Origin: Caballeronia sp. NK8
GTDB taxonomy: Bacteria; Pseudomonadota; Gammaproteobacteria; Burkholderiales; Burkholderiaceae
Assembly: GCF_018408855.1 (NCBI RefSeq)
Contig: NZ_AP024326.1
Coordinates: forward strand, 434,001 to 498,000
Length of the DNA: 64,000 bases
Direction of reading: 5' to 3'
The translations under genes and the position numbers were made by a program. This document shows positions 43,117 through 52,714 of the stretch, piece after piece. The notes beneath the pieces are model-generated. The model was given only the letters and a program-made list of their open reading frames with translations, was not told where the DNA came from and made no database searches. The number at the start of each line of letters is the position of its first letter. Position 1 is the stretch's first letter.

Positions 43117-44490
43117 TCAGCGTACCGGCAACTGGCCCGCGTCCGCAGGGCTTGCGCACTGTACTTCGCGACTGCGCTGACGGATGAGCCGATCCTGCCG
43201 CAGTCCCCAGAAGAACGTGACGGCAAGACAGGGCAACAGCGACGCGATCGAGTACCCGACGCCGGCAAGCGGGTTGCCTGTCAGATTGACGAGCGAAAGA
43301 CTGATCAACGGAAGAAACCCGCCGAACAGCACATTGCCGAGTTGTTGCGACAATCCGAAGCCCGTGGTCCTGCTTTGCGGCGGAAAACATTCGGCGATGA
43401 ACGCGGGCAGCGGCGCCATGATCATCGCCGTCAACACGGCCAGCAGCGCGACGAGCATTGTCACCGTGGCCCAGCCGCCTGCGAGCGCATTCGTCCTGAT
43501 GCCCGCGAACGCAGGATATGCCGCAAGTATCCACAGCACGATGCCGATCAGCATCACACGCGCGCGGCCGATCGCATCGGACAGACGGCCGAATGCGGGA
43601 TAAAACGGCGCAGCCACGACGATAGCGATACCGAGGCACATATTCGCGCGCGCAGGATCGACCTTCAACACGTTTTGCAGGAAGTACAGCATGTAGACGA
43701 TCGACGTATAGAGCGACACCGACGTCCCGCCTTGCGCGCCGAACATCGCGACAAGGATCGCTTTCCACGACGTCGCGCTCGACAAGGTGTCCTGCAGCGG
43801 CGATTTCGACAGACGGCCCGCCTGCTTCATCTCCGCGAACACAGGCGTTTCCGTCATGCCGAGGCGAATCCATGTCGCCACCGCGACGATCGGCGCCGAG
43901 ATCAGGAACGGGACGCGCCAGCCCCACGATTCGAATGCCGATGCATCGAGCGCGAACTTCAGCGCCGACACGATCGCCAGCGCCAGCAACAGTCCGAGGC
44001 TCGCGGTACCTTGCAGCACGCTCGTCGCCATGCCTTTTCGGCCTGCGGGCGCATGCTCCATCACGTAGACGACCGCGGAGCCGTATTCGCCGCCGAGCGC
44101 GATGCCCTGCACCACGCGCAGCGCGATCAGTCCTATGGGCGCGAGCAAGCCGGCCATCGCGTAGGTCGGCAGACAGCCGATACCCACTGTCGCGATGCCC
44201 ATGATCGCGAGCGTGATGACGAATGTCTTCTTGCGTCCGATGCGGTCGGCCATCGGGCTGAAAATGATCGTGCCCAACGGCCGCGCGACATACGCGATGC
44301 CGAAGGTGGCAACGCCCGCCATTGCGGCGACGGTCCGGTCCGTCGATGGAAGAAACAGGTGCGTCAAGGTCGATGTCAGCGCGACATAGACGAAGAAATC
44401 GTAGTACTCGAGCATCGTGCCGAGGCTCGATGTCGCGATGATCCGCAGCATGCCGGGCTTTGAATGTCGCGCGCCGGAAGTGGTGGACAT
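43117..44490 (-). CDS. MFS transporter, metabolite:H+ symporter (MHS) type
   Basis: A 457-residue 12-TM transporter. The MHS pattern is clear: SSLGTMLEYYDFFVYVALTS in TM1, then VARPLGTIIFSPMADRIGRK with the MFS loop motif, LRVVQGIALGGEYGSAVVYV and WGWRVPFLISAPIVAVATWI before the central loop. Family members import carboxylic acids such as shikimate, alpha-ketoglutarate or aromatic acids by proton symport. As the last gene of the minus-strand CoA-transferase/crotonase cluster it probably imports that pathway's substrate. Spacing to the upstream crotonase is 63 bp. Confidence 0.92.
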   Translation of the reverse strand: MSTTSGARHSKPGMLRIIATSSLGTMLEYYDFFVYVALTSTLTHLFLPSTDRTVAAMAGVATFGIAYVARPLGTIIFSPMADRIGRKKTFVITLAIMGIATVGIGCLPTYAMAGLLAPIGLIALRVVQGIALGGEYGSAVVYVMEHAPAGRKGMATSVLQGTASLGLLLALAIVSALKFALDASAFESWGWRVPFLISAPIVAVATWIRLGMTETPVFAEMKQAGRLSKSPLQDTLSSATSWKAILVAMFGAQGGTSVSLYTSIVYMLYFLQNVLKVDPARANMCLGIAIVVAAPFYPAFGRLSDAIGRARVMLIGIVLWILAAYPAFAGIRTNALAGGWATVTMLVALLAVLTAMIMAPLPAFIAECFPPQSRTTGFGLSQQLGNVLFGGFLPLISLSLVNLTGNPLAGVGYSIASLLPCLAVTFFWGLRQDRLIRQRSREVQCASPADAGQLPVR

Positions 44491-44553
44491 GGTCGTCTCC
44501 TGTATTTCAGTTCATGAGGCCCCGCGCGATCGACGCAATGGCCGTAAGGCGCA

Positions 44554-45375
44554 TCACATGTGCGTGCGCTTCTTCGCCGCCTGCTGCGCGAGAAACCGGT
44601 CGACAGCCTCCTTGTGCTCGCGACCGCACAACAGAATGGCCTGCATGCTTGCCGCCATTTCGAGCGTCGTCGCAAGCGACGCATCGGCCGCTTCGCGCAC
44701 GAGCCGCTTCGCCATGCGCAGCGCCGTCGGCGGGTTCTGCGCAATGCGCTTCGCCAGCGACCGCGCATCGATGTCGAGCGCGTCCTCGGGCACCACCTTC
44801 GACACGATGCCGAGGCCCAGCGCCGCTTCGGCGTCGATGAACTCGCTGGTCAGCGTCAGTTCCAGCGCCTTCGCATAGCCCACGATCCGCGCGAGGAACC
44901 ACGATCCGCCGATGCCCGACACCAGTCCGAGCCGCAGGAAACTCTCTGCGAACACGGCTTTCGTGCTCGCCACGCGGATGTCGCACATCAACGCAAGATC
45001 GCAGCCAGCTCCGACCGCGGCGCCATTCACCGCGCATATCGACGGCACATCGAGACCGCTCAGTGCGCGCGTGATTCTGTGCAGGCTGCGATGCAGGCGG
45101 TCGCGTACATCCTCGACACTGCCGCTCATGAGATCGCTGCCCCTTTGCATGTCCTTCACGTTGCCGCCCGTGCAGAAGTGCGGCGACGACGAACGCAGCA
45201 GCACGCAGTGCACGTCGCGCCGGTCGTTGATCTGCTCGAGCGCGTCCGACAGCGCCTCCGTCATCGCGACGTTCAGCGCGTTGCTGTCGCTCGGGCTGTT
45301 GAGCGTGAGCGTGAGCACGCCGTCATCGACGAACGATTCGACCAGTGAACCGGCATCGTTTGCATGTGTTGACAC
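44554..45375 (-). CDS. Enoyl-CoA hydratase/isomerase family protein (crotonase 1)
   Basis: A 273-residue crotonase. The oxyanion-hole segment SSPHFCTGGNVKDMQRG and VNGAAVGAGCDLALMCDIRV are present, and AVFAESFLRLGLVSGIGGSW carries the second catalytic region. At the first acidic position Asp (GAGCDLA) replaces the Glu of typical hydratases, while the second Glu is kept in AESFLR. It may therefore be an isomerase or another crotonase reaction type. It lies between the other crotonase (31 bp upstream) and the MFS gene in one operon. Confidence 0.88.
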   Translation of the reverse strand: MSTHANDAGSLVESFVDDGVLTLTLNSPSDSNALNVAMTEALSDALEQINDRRDVHCVLLRSSSPHFCTGGNVKDMQRGSDLMSGSVEDVRDRLHRSLHRITRALSGLDVPSICAVNGAAVGAGCDLALMCDIRVASTKAVFAESFLRLGLVSGIGGSWFLARIVGYAKALELTLTSEFIDAEAALGLGIVSKVVPEDALDIDARSLAKRIAQNPPTALRMAKRLVREAADASLATTLEMAASMQAILLCGREHKEAVDRFLAQQAAKKRTHM

Positions 45376-45405
45376 GAAGAAGTCTCCTGATTGTTTGCCC
45401 GGCCG

Positions 45406-46182
45406 CTACCGATTCTGGAATGCCGCCTGACGGCGCTCCAGAAACGCGGCCATGCCTTCTTTCTGATCGGCGAGCGAAAAGCCCGCGTGAAATAGCCGCC
45501 GCTCGAACAGAAGTCCTTCCGACAGCGACGACTCGAACGACCGATTGACGGCTTCCTTGATCGCGACGATCACCGGCAGCGAATGACGCGCGATCTGTTC
45601 GCCGACGCGCATCGCTTCGTCGATCAACCGTTCGCGGGCGACGACCTTCGACACGAGTCCGTAAGCCAGAGCCTCGCGGGCGCTGAGCGGCTCGCCGGTC
45701 AGACACGCGAGCATCGCGGTCGATTTACCGACCGCGCGCGGCAGACGCTGCGTGCCGCCCGCGCCCGGCACGATGCCGAGCTTGATCTCCGGCTGGCCGA
45801 AGAGCGCGTCGTCCGCGGCGATGACGATGTCGCACATCATCGCCAGTTCGCAACCGCCGCCGAGCGCATAGCCGCCTACCGCTGCGATGATGGGTTTGCG
45901 GGCCGTGCGGATGCGGTCCCAGCTACGACCGATGTAGTCATCCGAGAATGCGTTTGCGTAATCGAGCTTCGACATCGCGACGATGTCCGCGCCGGCGGCG
46001 AAAGCTTTGTCGGACCCAGTCAGAACGGTCGCGTGAACCTGCGCGTCGGCGTCGTTGCGCAGCAGGACGTCGATCAGTTGATCCATCAACGCGTCGGTCA
46101 GCGGATTGAGCGGGTTGTCCGACGTGAGACGCACGAGCGCGACCTGTCCGCGTCGTTCGTGCCGGATCATCGCGGCGCTCAT
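45406..46182 (-). CDS. Enoyl-CoA hydratase (crotonase 2)
   Basis: A 258-residue crotonase with both catalytic glutamates: [20 protein letters not shown] and [20 protein letters not shown]. The CoA/oxyanion segment [19 protein letters not shown] is intact. This is the classical hydratase pattern, adding water to a 2-enoyl-CoA. Its start overlaps the end of the CoA-transferase gene by 4 bases, so translation is coupled. With the second crotonase it suggests degradation of an unsaturated or branched acid as its CoA ester. Confidence 0.9.
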   Translation of the reverse strand: MSAAMIRHERRGQVALVRLTSDNPLNPLTDALMDQLIDVLLRNDADAQVHATVLTGSDKAFAAGADIVAMSKLDYANAFSDDYIGRSWDRIRTARKPIIAAVGGYALGGGCELAMMCDIVIAADDALFGQPEIKLGIVPGAGGTQRLPRAVGKSTAMLACLTGEPLSAREALAYGLVSKVVARERLIDEAMRVGEQIARHSLPVIVAIKEAVNRSFESSLSEGLLFERRLFHAGFSLADQKEGMAAFLERRQAAFQNR

Positions 46183-47420
46183 GCGCTCACCTTGCGGTCT
46201 TCATCGCTGGTTTCGCGCGATGCGCGGCCCACGCGGATGACGCCCGCGTTCAGCAGGCCCGCGATCTCGCTTTCGGCGAAGCCGTATCGCTCCAGCATCT
46301 GCAGCGTGTGCTGGCCCGTCAGCGGTGCGGGCAAATCCGGCGCGCTCGGGCGATCGGATGGACCGAGCGCGAAACCGTGCGTGCGCATCGCGCCCGCGAC
46401 CGGATGATCGATCGTCTGCGCCAGTCCGCATTCGGCGTACTCCGCTGTTTCGACGACATCGCCGTAGGTTGCGACGGGCGCGCACAGAATGTCGCGTGGC
46501 GCGAGCCGTTCCATCCAGTCCGCAGTCGTGCGTTCGACGAAGCGCGCGGCGAGTATGTGATGCAGGGTCGCGCGATGGCGCACGCGGTCGTCGTTGGTGG
46601 CGAATCGCGGATCCGCTTCGAGTGACGGCGAAGCGAGCACCTCACATAGCGCGTGCCATCGTTCCGGATGGTAGGCGACGACCATCATCCAGCCGTCCCG
46701 CGTTGGGAACGCTTCGTTCGGGCACGCGTAGGGCGCAGCACTGCCGGTCTTTTCCGGTTCGCTTCCGGACGCGAAGAACGCAGCGAAGCCGATCTGCTGC
46801 AGCATCAGCGTCGCGTTGTAGAGACTCACGTCGAGATGCTGCCCGCCGCCCCCCGCGCGAACCTGATGCAGCGCGCCGAGAATCGCGATCGACGCGAGAT
46901 AGTCGCCCATCATGTCGGCGACGGGGATCGGGACTTTGAGCGGCTCGGCGCTCGTCGAGCCGAGCGTGCTCATCAGACCGCTGACGGCCTGGATCACGCC
47001 GTCGACGCCAGGCCGCTTGCGATTCGCGCCCGTCTGGCCGAACGCGGAGATCGAGCAGTAGACGAGCCGGGGATTCATTTGCCGCAATGTGTCGAAGTCG
47101 AGTCCCATCGACGCCATCACGCCGGGCCGGAAGTTTTCGACCAGCACATCCGCCTCCAGCAGCATGCGGCGAACGGCCTCGCGCCCTGCATCGGTTTTCA
47201 GGTCGATCGCGACGCTGTATTTGTTGCGGTTGACGCTGATGAAGGCCGGGCTTTCACCGCTGATCCACGGCGGGCCGATGCGTCGCCCGATCTCGCCGTC
47301 GGGCGGCTCGATCTTGACGACGTGCGCGCCGAGATCGGCGAGCGTCATCGAACAGACCGGTCCGGCGAGGACATGCGAGAAATCGATCACCCGCACGCCG
47401 TTGAGGCTGTCTCTTGGCAT
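46179..47420 (-). CDS. CaiB/BaiF-type (class III) CoA-transferase
   Basis: A 413-residue family III CoA-transferase. The N-terminus LNGVRVIDFSHVLAGPVCSM is diagnostic, followed by LGAHVVKIEPPDGEIGR and the SVNRNKYSVAIDLKTDAGRE segment. The catalytic Asp lies in the ADMMGDYLASIAILGAL stretch, at the end of the PIPVADMMGDY block. It moves CoA between acids and so activates the pathway substrate. The start at 47420 (MPRDSLNG), with AGGAC upstream, is preferred over a Met 10 codons earlier. First structural gene of the operon, 137 bp from the LysR stop. Confidence 0.92.
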   Translation of the reverse strand: MPRDSLNGVRVIDFSHVLAGPVCSMTLADLGAHVVKIEPPDGEIGRRIGPPWISGESPAFISVNRNKYSVAIDLKTDAGREAVRRMLLEADVLVENFRPGVMASMGLDFDTLRQMNPRLVYCSISAFGQTGANRKRPGVDGVIQAVSGLMSTLGSTSAEPLKVPIPVADMMGDYLASIAILGALHQVRAGGGGQHLDVSLYNATLMLQQIGFAAFFASGSEPEKTGSAAPYACPNEAFPTRDGWMMVVAYHPERWHALCEVLASPSLEADPRFATNDDRVRHRATLHHILAARFVERTTADWMERLAPRDILCAPVATYGDVVETAEYAECGLAQTIDHPVAGAMRTHGFALGPSDRPSAPDLPAPLTGQHTLQMLERYGFAESEIAGLLNAGVIRVGRASRETSDEDRKVSA

Positions 47421-47557
47421 TTGTGATTGTCCTGTCTCGTGACTCGTCACTGCGACGAATCTGCCGACGAGAATAGGTACTCATCGGCCTCCCGGACAAT
47501 CGACAATTTAGAAACGAGCCGTTGACTTTTTGTTAAAGGGTCGGCGGCTCGTGAGCG

Positions 47558-48442
47558 CTATTCGTTGAGCAACGAGAGCAGCCATCGGCGGAAAATCTTC
47601 AGTGCATCGGATTGCGGACGCGCCGTCGGCCACGCGAAGTAGTAGGTGTGATTGCCGCGGTCGAGCTCGAACGAAAACGGTGCAACGAGCAGACCGCTTG
47701 CCAGTTCGCTGCGCACCAGCGCCTTCTGCGCGATCGCAACGCCGTGCCCTTCGATCGCCGCCTGATACGCGAGCAGCGACGTTTCGTAGCGCATCTCGCG
47801 GCGTCGCCCGCTCAATGGAAGGCCCGCTGCCTTCAGCCACAACGTCCAGTCTTCCGGGCGCGCGAGTGTGTGCAGAAGCGTTTCGCCCTGCAACTGCGAG
47901 CGGGCCTTGACCTGTCTCGACGGCGCGGCGACAGGCACCAGTTCGTTCGCGATCAGACGTTGCACGCGCAGGCCGGGCCACTTGCCGTCGCCGAGCTGGA
48001 TGCCGGCGTCGATATCCTCACGCGCGAAATTGAGCGGCGCCGGGGATGTCGTCAGTTGCACGTCGATGTTTTCGTGTAACCGATGAAAGCTCGCGAGACG
48101 CGGAATCAGCCAGCGAACCGCGAAGGTCGCGGGCGAGCGAATCTTGAGCACGCGCGCGCGCCGCTCGGACGAGCGCAGGCTGTCAGTTACTTCGCGCAGC
48201 GATGCGAACAGCGGCATCAGTTCTGCCAGATAGCGCGCGCCCGCCGATGTCAACTCGAGCCGTCCTTTCACGCGCTCAAAAAGATCGACGCCCAGATACG
48301 CTTCTAGCGTGCGCACCTGCCGGCTGACGGCAGCGGGGGTCACGGCCAACTCGTCGGCGGCCTTGGAAATGCTAAGCAGGCGTCCGGTCGCCTCGAAGGC
48401 CCGGGTAGGATTCAACGGGGGAAGCACTGCGCGATGTACCAT
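47558..48442 (-). CDS. LysR-family regulator (GcvA-like)
   Basis: A 294-residue LysR. The HTH is LNPTRAFEATGRLLSISKAA, DELAVTPAAVSRQVRTLEAY and LGVDLFERVKGRLELTSAG; the effector domain has ATFAVRWLIPRLASFHRLHE, NFAREDIDAGIQLGDGKWPG and SLLAYQAAIEGHGVAIAQKA. This is the GcvA/AmpR pattern. The ATG at 48442 has GGAAAGG 5 bases upstream. It is on the same strand as and directly upstream of the CoA-transferase operon, so it may both regulate and be co-transcribed with it. Confidence 0.9.
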   Translation of the reverse strand: MVHRAVLPPLNPTRAFEATGRLLSISKAADELAVTPAAVSRQVRTLEAYLGVDLFERVKGRLELTSAGARYLAELMPLFASLREVTDSLRSSERRARVLKIRSPATFAVRWLIPRLASFHRLHENIDVQLTTSPAPLNFAREDIDAGIQLGDGKWPGLRVQRLIANELVPVAAPSRQVKARSQLQGETLLHTLARPEDWTLWLKAAGLPLSGRRREMRYETSLLAYQAAIEGHGVAIAQKALVRSELASGLLVAPFSFELDRGNHTYYFAWPTARPQSDALKIFRRWLLSLLNE

Positions 48443-49024
48443 GACCTTTCCACGTAGGAGCACGCTAGGATTGTGGCTCCAGATGCCCAACGATATTATT
48501 CGGCATGTGGGCCACTCCCTGGCTAGCGAAGCACGCATGAGGGAGGACGAGAATATGAGGGTATTCTTGGCCGCGTCCATATCGCCCGACGTCTCGCCCA
48601 ATCGAAGATCAGGTCAAGGTCGTGATGACCTATTAGCAGCCGAAGACAGACGGCCGCAGGCATCGTGCTCGGCTCGCCTAACGGCCGCTTTCAACGTCGA
48701 TAAGCCGTTTTAATGGCAACTTGCTGATTCTAATCAGTGACCGGTTGTGGCCGGGTCCGGGCCCTCATTGCTCGAACGTTCGGACGCTCCTAGGGTACTT
48801 CGACGGGCATAACGCGACCCACTGCGGCCCGTCGACCTCACGGGACGTATAGGGGCTGCTTCCAAGGTACAACGGACGTTCGTTTAGTCGCGTTGGAGGA
48901 CGGAAGTTAGGCCGAAACGGTCATCGTCTGATTCCGATGCCACAGGCGGTTTTAACGGAAAAAGCAGACCCCAGATTGCATTCGTTACGACGCGCCAAGC
49001 AGATACGGAATTCCGCATGTCTCT
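48443..49024. other. 582-bp gap, decayed spacer
   Basis: No gene is supported. It contains a 20-base-class dispersed motif GCTTCC(A)AGGTACAACGGAC (48852-48872) that also occurs near 32361-32381. The style (CGGTTTTAACGG, ACCGGTTGTGGCCGGG words) matches the other GC-rich spacer stretches of the window. The promoter for the LysR gene should lie at the left end. Confidence 0.4.
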
Positions 49025-49606
49025 CTACGCCGGTATCAGTCCAGCCGCACGATAACTGTCTATCAAGGTATCGAAGAGCTTGATATCGGAACGGCCTCGT
49101 GCCATTAATTGCGCGCCTGCGATCGCAGCGAAAATCGCCTGTGCGCGATGTTCGACGTCTTGAGCGCCAACCATTGCTCCCGCCACAATAACTTTTTTAA
49201 GCCACGCGACGTTCACCTCGGTAAATGCTCGCACTTCGACCTTCACCCCCTCGGGGAGGTCGTCGTACTCGGCCGTCATAAAGCTGCAAAGACAAATGCG
49301 GTTCTCGCTCTCCAACGATTTACGAAACGTATCCGGGTATCTGCGCAGGCACTCCGCAGGAGCCGGTGTCTCGACCAAAAGGGCCTCCAGCGTAGCCGCC
49401 GAATCTTCCCAGTAACGTCTGGCGACTGCCGCGGCAAGGTCCGCCTTACTGGGGAAATGGTAGTAAAGGCTTGCAGCCTTGATACCCAGATCGTCGGCAA
49501 GCACGCGCATATTCAATCCGCCAAAGCCGTGGGCCTGCGCAATTTTGGTCGCAGCAACAAGAATCTTGTCGCTAGAACTCGTGCTCGAACTCGTCTGGGT
49601 CTTCAT
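49025..49606 (-). CDS. TetR-family regulator beside an amidase gene
   Basis: A 193-residue repressor. The HTH is DKILVAATKIAQAHGFGGLN, MRVLADDLGIKAASLYYHFP and SKADLAAAVARRYWEDS; the helical ligand domain follows (FRKSLESENRICLCSFMTAE). Two cysteines in ICLCSF could sense redox or thiol reagents, which is speculation. It diverges from the amidase gene, with a clear palindrome in the shared 123-bp spacer, so it is the likely repressor of both. Confidence 0.9.
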   Translation of the reverse strand: MKTQTSSSTSSSDKILVAATKIAQAHGFGGLNMRVLADDLGIKAASLYYHFPSKADLAAAVARRYWEDSAATLEALLVETPAPAECLRRYPDTFRKSLESENRICLCSFMTAEYDDLPEGVKVEVRAFTEVNVAWLKKVIVAGAMVGAQDVEHRAQAIFAAIAGAQLMARGRSDIKLFDTLIDSYRAAGLIPA

Positions 49607-49628
49607 AAATCCTGCGCCGAAAAAAGTG

Positions 49629-49675
49629 TTGACGCGGAGAAGTATAGCGCCTAAAGTCTACCTAACAACTGTTAG
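49629..49675 (+). promoter_or_regulatory. Amidase promoter with TetR operator
   Basis: TTGACG (49629-49634), 17 bases, TAAAGT (49652-49657) make a plausible sigma70 promoter for the amidase gene. CTAACA-AC-TGTTAG (49662-49675) is a perfect 6-bp inverted repeat at the expected transcription start. It sits between the divergent TetR and amidase genes. Confidence 0.6.
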
Positions 49676-49729
49676 TTAGATGTCTTTTTGCGACTGTATC
49701 ACTAATCCCAGCCACTACGGAGCTTCTCT

Positions 49730-51139
49730 ATGAAAACCGACATATTCTTCCAGGATGCAACCGCGCTGGCTGAACTCATCCGTACCAAGCAAGTTTCGCC
49801 TGTCGAAGTCGTACAGGCACACCTTGACCGCATCGCGGCGGTTAACCCGAAAGTGAACGCGATAGTGACGGTGGCGCACGATGCGCTGAAGATCGCGAAG
49901 GCGGCCGAGGCCGCGGTTCTGGCCGGTGAACAGCTGGGTCCGCTGCATGGCGTTCCCTTCACCGTTAAAGATTCCATCGACACAGCCGGCGTGTTGACCC
50001 AGCGCGGATCGCCCATTTTCAAGGATCGCCGCCCTGATGCCGATGCAACCAGTGTGGCGCGCATGAAGCAAGCGGGCGGTATTCTGCTCGCAAAGACAAA
50101 TCTTCCCGAGTTTTCCTACTGGATCGAGAGTGACAATCTGCTCTCCGGGCGGTCGAACAACCCGTGGGATTTGACCCGCACGCCAGGCGGATCGAGCGGT
50201 GGCGAATCGGCGGCTATTGCTGCGGGGATGTCGCCGATTGGTCTAGGGACAGACCTCGCTATTTCTGTGCGGGGTCCGGCAGCACAGACCGGCATCACTT
50301 CTATGAAAGCTACGCATGGCCGTGTGCCGATGACAGGTATTTGGCCGCGCGCACCGCGTCGCTTCTGGCACGTCGGCCCGATGGCCCGCTCGGTGCGAGA
50401 TATCGCGCTTGCGTTTTCGCTATTGAGCGGACCAGACGGCAAGGATGCATTTGCGACCAGTACGGTCCAATTCGATGCGGGGCTTGGCCGCACCCCGGCT
50501 CGTCCGCTACGTGTGAGTTGGATGGTCGGTCCTGGCTTCGGGCCCGTCGATCCAGAGGTAGCGGCGACAGTGAAGGCAGCGGCCGATGCACTGAAGGATC
50601 AAGGCGTCTTCGTAGAACAGGTCCGTATCCCGGCACTGGAACGCGATTTTGCGCTCGACGTGTTCAACAAGCTCCATGTCATGGAAATGAAGCCCGCCTT
50701 TGCAGCCGCCACGGCAGGCCGCAGCGAGGATGAACTTTACAAGATGGCCAAGACGATGCTCTCACTACCTGATACGTCGATGAAGGACTTTATCGAGGCT
50801 GAGCAGGCAGCCGAGCGACTCCGCGACGGCTATGCCGAATTTTTCACCCGATACGACGCGCTGATCACGCACGTGCTGCCGATCCCGGCTCACAAACATG
50901 GCGTCGAGAGCTTCGTCATCGACGGTCAGACGGTGGATGCTACCTACCTACAAGGTGCGACGGTGCCGCTTAACGTAACTGGCCTGCCGGGCTTGGCGAT
51001 GCGGTTCGGTACGAGTAAGGAAGGGATGCCAATCAACGTGCAGGTCGTTGGCGCGTGGCAGGCCGAATCCACCATTCTCCACGTCGCCTCGCTGCTCGAA
51101 GCGGTGAGCCCGGTACGCGGTCTTCGTCCCACGCTTTGA
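49730..51139 (+). CDS. Amidase-signature-family hydrolase
   Basis: A 469-residue amidase. The Ser-cisSer-Lys triad is visible: Lys in GVPFTVKDSIDTAG (about 80), cis-Ser in TPGGSSGGESAAIAAGM (about 155) and the nucleophile Ser in GTDLAISVRGPAAQTG (about 179). In the last motif the usual GGS is AIS, but the Ser and the following Arg are kept. The enzyme hydrolyses an amide to acid and ammonia; the substrate is not predictable. Divergent from and probably repressed by the adjacent TetR protein. Full length. Confidence 0.92.
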   Translation: MKTDIFFQDATALAELIRTKQVSPVEVVQAHLDRIAAVNPKVNAIVTVAHDALKIAKAAEAAVLAGEQLGPLHGVPFTVKDSIDTAGVLTQRGSPIFKDRRPDADATSVARMKQAGGILLAKTNLPEFSYWIESDNLLSGRSNNPWDLTRTPGGSSGGESAAIAAGMSPIGLGTDLAISVRGPAAQTGITSMKATHGRVPMTGIWPRAPRRFWHVGPMARSVRDIALAFSLLSGPDGKDAFATSTVQFDAGLGRTPARPLRVSWMVGPGFGPVDPEVAATVKAAADALKDQGVFVEQVRIPALERDFALDVFNKLHVMEMKPAFAAATAGRSEDELYKMAKTMLSLPDTSMKDFIEAEQAAERLRDGYAEFFTRYDALITHVLPIPAHKHGVESFVIDGQTVDATYLQGATVPLNVTGLPGLAMRFGTSKEGMPINVQVVGAWQAESTILHVASLLEAVSPVRGLRPTL

Positions 51140-51711
51140 TTTTGAAGTCATTCGCAAGCCATCTGGCCCCACGGGCCGCCGGCTACAAAAGGAGGGAATG
51201 CCTGCCTTCATGCGGATGAACCTGTCGCACGCTATTCGCATGGAGCGGACTCAAGGAGCGGGGACCGGCCGCCTCCGCTTCCTCGGTCGAAACAGACGTT
51301 ACTTTGTGCAAGGCGAATGGCCGCTCAGCCCGATGACCGACCGATCGTTTTTTACGATTGGATGGACGGTTACGGGGAGGAGCCGACGCTTGAACGTCCG
51401 AGCGACGCCGCATATGAGTGGCGGCTTGTGGCCGGTGGACTGATATGACTTTCCCTGTCAATCGCGATCGGTTCTCGGTTTTGGGTTCATCTGAATTTCC
51501 TGAGGGCGACGTAGCAGTACGTCTCGACGGTTGGTCACACTGATATCCGCGGGTTGGTTACCGCATTACTGTGGTCCGCCCTTTGAGCCTGCCGCTACCT
51601 AAAGTCGCAAGTCGCATGAGATGTGTTGCATAGTCCAATCGCGGGTTACTCGGGTGCCGGGCTACGCCGCCTTCAGGAAACTCTCCGTGTTCTCGATAAG
51701 GTATCGTGGTG
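51140..51711. other. 572-bp gap before the IS zone
   Basis: No gene is supported. Short frames (up to 92 codons) lack start signals. Sequence words such as GCAAGGCGAATGGCCGCTC and GATGACCGACCGATCG are of the degenerate spacer type seen elsewhere in the window. The right end joins a transposase remnant, so part may be an old element end. Confidence 0.4.
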
Positions 51712-52460
51712 TCAAGGTCTAGCATCCATCGGTATGGCGAGGGACATCGCCAGTCTGCTGATGTCCCAAATGAACCCCGCGAGCTCTCGCGCCACGGCAA
51801 CCACGCCGATGTTTACATTCTTGCCGCGCGCTGCGAACTTGCGATATCGCCGACACAGTCGCAGTTGAGCATCCCATGCGCGGTCAATGATCGGTCTCGG
51901 GATTCCTTCATGGCGGCGTTGGATGTCCGGGCTCACCCGAGCGGGGTATCTGTAACTCCAAGCAGCCTCTACGAGCAGCTTTCTTGCATAGCTGTTTCCG
52001 TTTTTTGTAATGCTGCCTTGACGACGGCGATCTCCTGAAGAGTGTTCGGAGGGCGTCACCCCGAGCCAAGCCATCAGCTGGCGAGGATGCTCGAATCGCG
52101 ACAGGTCGCCGAGTTCGGCGAGCATGCCTACGGCCGTGGTGAACTGGATCCCCCGCATTGCCTGCAGTCCCAGTACGGCCGGATAGAAGCGCCAGTTGAC
52201 CACAGCCTCGCGTAGCGCCGCCTCAAGGCGGTCGCATTGCCCGAGCCTATCTTCGATCGTACGGCGGCACTCGTCAAAGGCAAGTTGTTGCCAGTGGTTT
52301 GGGAACGCAAAGGTGCTGATCCACCTTCGATGTGCCGGCCCCCAGTTTGCACTGCGCTGCCGCATCCAAAGACGGCTGCCGCGCCAGCCTGGAGCAAAAA
52401 TCGCCGTCGACGCTTTCGAGCGTCCACATAAAGCGCGATCGCCTCCCATTGCTGCTTCGT
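51712..52460 (-). pseudogene. IS110-family transposase remnant (C-terminal Transposase_20 part)
   Basis: The minus strand encodes PAVLGLQAMRGIQFTTAVGM, LAELGDLSRFEHPRQLMAWL and GVTPSEHSSGDRRRQGSITK, the conserved C-terminal domain of IS110/IS1111 transposases. Upstream, NWGPAHRRWISTFAFPNHWQ in the same frame gives the preceding part, while RKRRRRFLLQAG appears in another frame. The N-terminal DEDD catalytic domain (about 140 residues) is absent. Truncation plus frame damage makes it nonfunctional. Confidence 0.8.
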
Positions 52461-52503
52461 AAAACTACTCTTATCAATCCGCATTAGCGCAGCGTCCTTT
52501 GGG

Positions 52504-52695
52504 TCAAACGTCACGCTTCGCGTCCGCCCTGAGCGCGTATACGAAGATCGCTACCGCGAGGCCTAAGCCTATCGCTCCACCAATGCCACCGGCCCCTGAA
52601 ACGTCGACCGTGGCGTAGTGCAACTCAGCGGCCCACAGATTTATCGCCTGTCCCACCAAAAGCCCGACGAGGCCTAGGGCCCCGGAGCATGGGGG
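52504..52695 (-). pseudogene. Small membrane-protein remnant cut by the IS3 element
   Basis: From the IS edge the minus strand reads SGALGLVGLLVGQAINLWAA, then DVSGAGGIGGAIGLGLAVAI and FVYALRADAKRDV, i.e. two hydrophobic segments. The first resembles the second half of an XapX/DUF1427-type protein (APPxxALVGLLGxLxGE), but the match is short. The N-terminus is missing at 52696, where the IS3 inverted repeat begins, so insertion probably truncated the gene. Confidence 0.4.
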
Positions 52696-52714
52696 TGACC
52701 CGCTTCCGTGATGG

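Noticed and set aside
43108..44463. A 451-codon open frame antisense to the MFS transporter
   Set aside because: It is extremely Arg/His-rich, as expected for the reverse frame of a hydrophobic membrane-protein gene; no start signal or domain.
51198..51443. An 81-codon plus-strand frame after the amidase
   Set aside because: Its composition is spacer-like with Arg/Met/Thr scatter and no domain, and it contains the dispersed spacer words seen in other gaps, although a GGAGG-like site precedes it.
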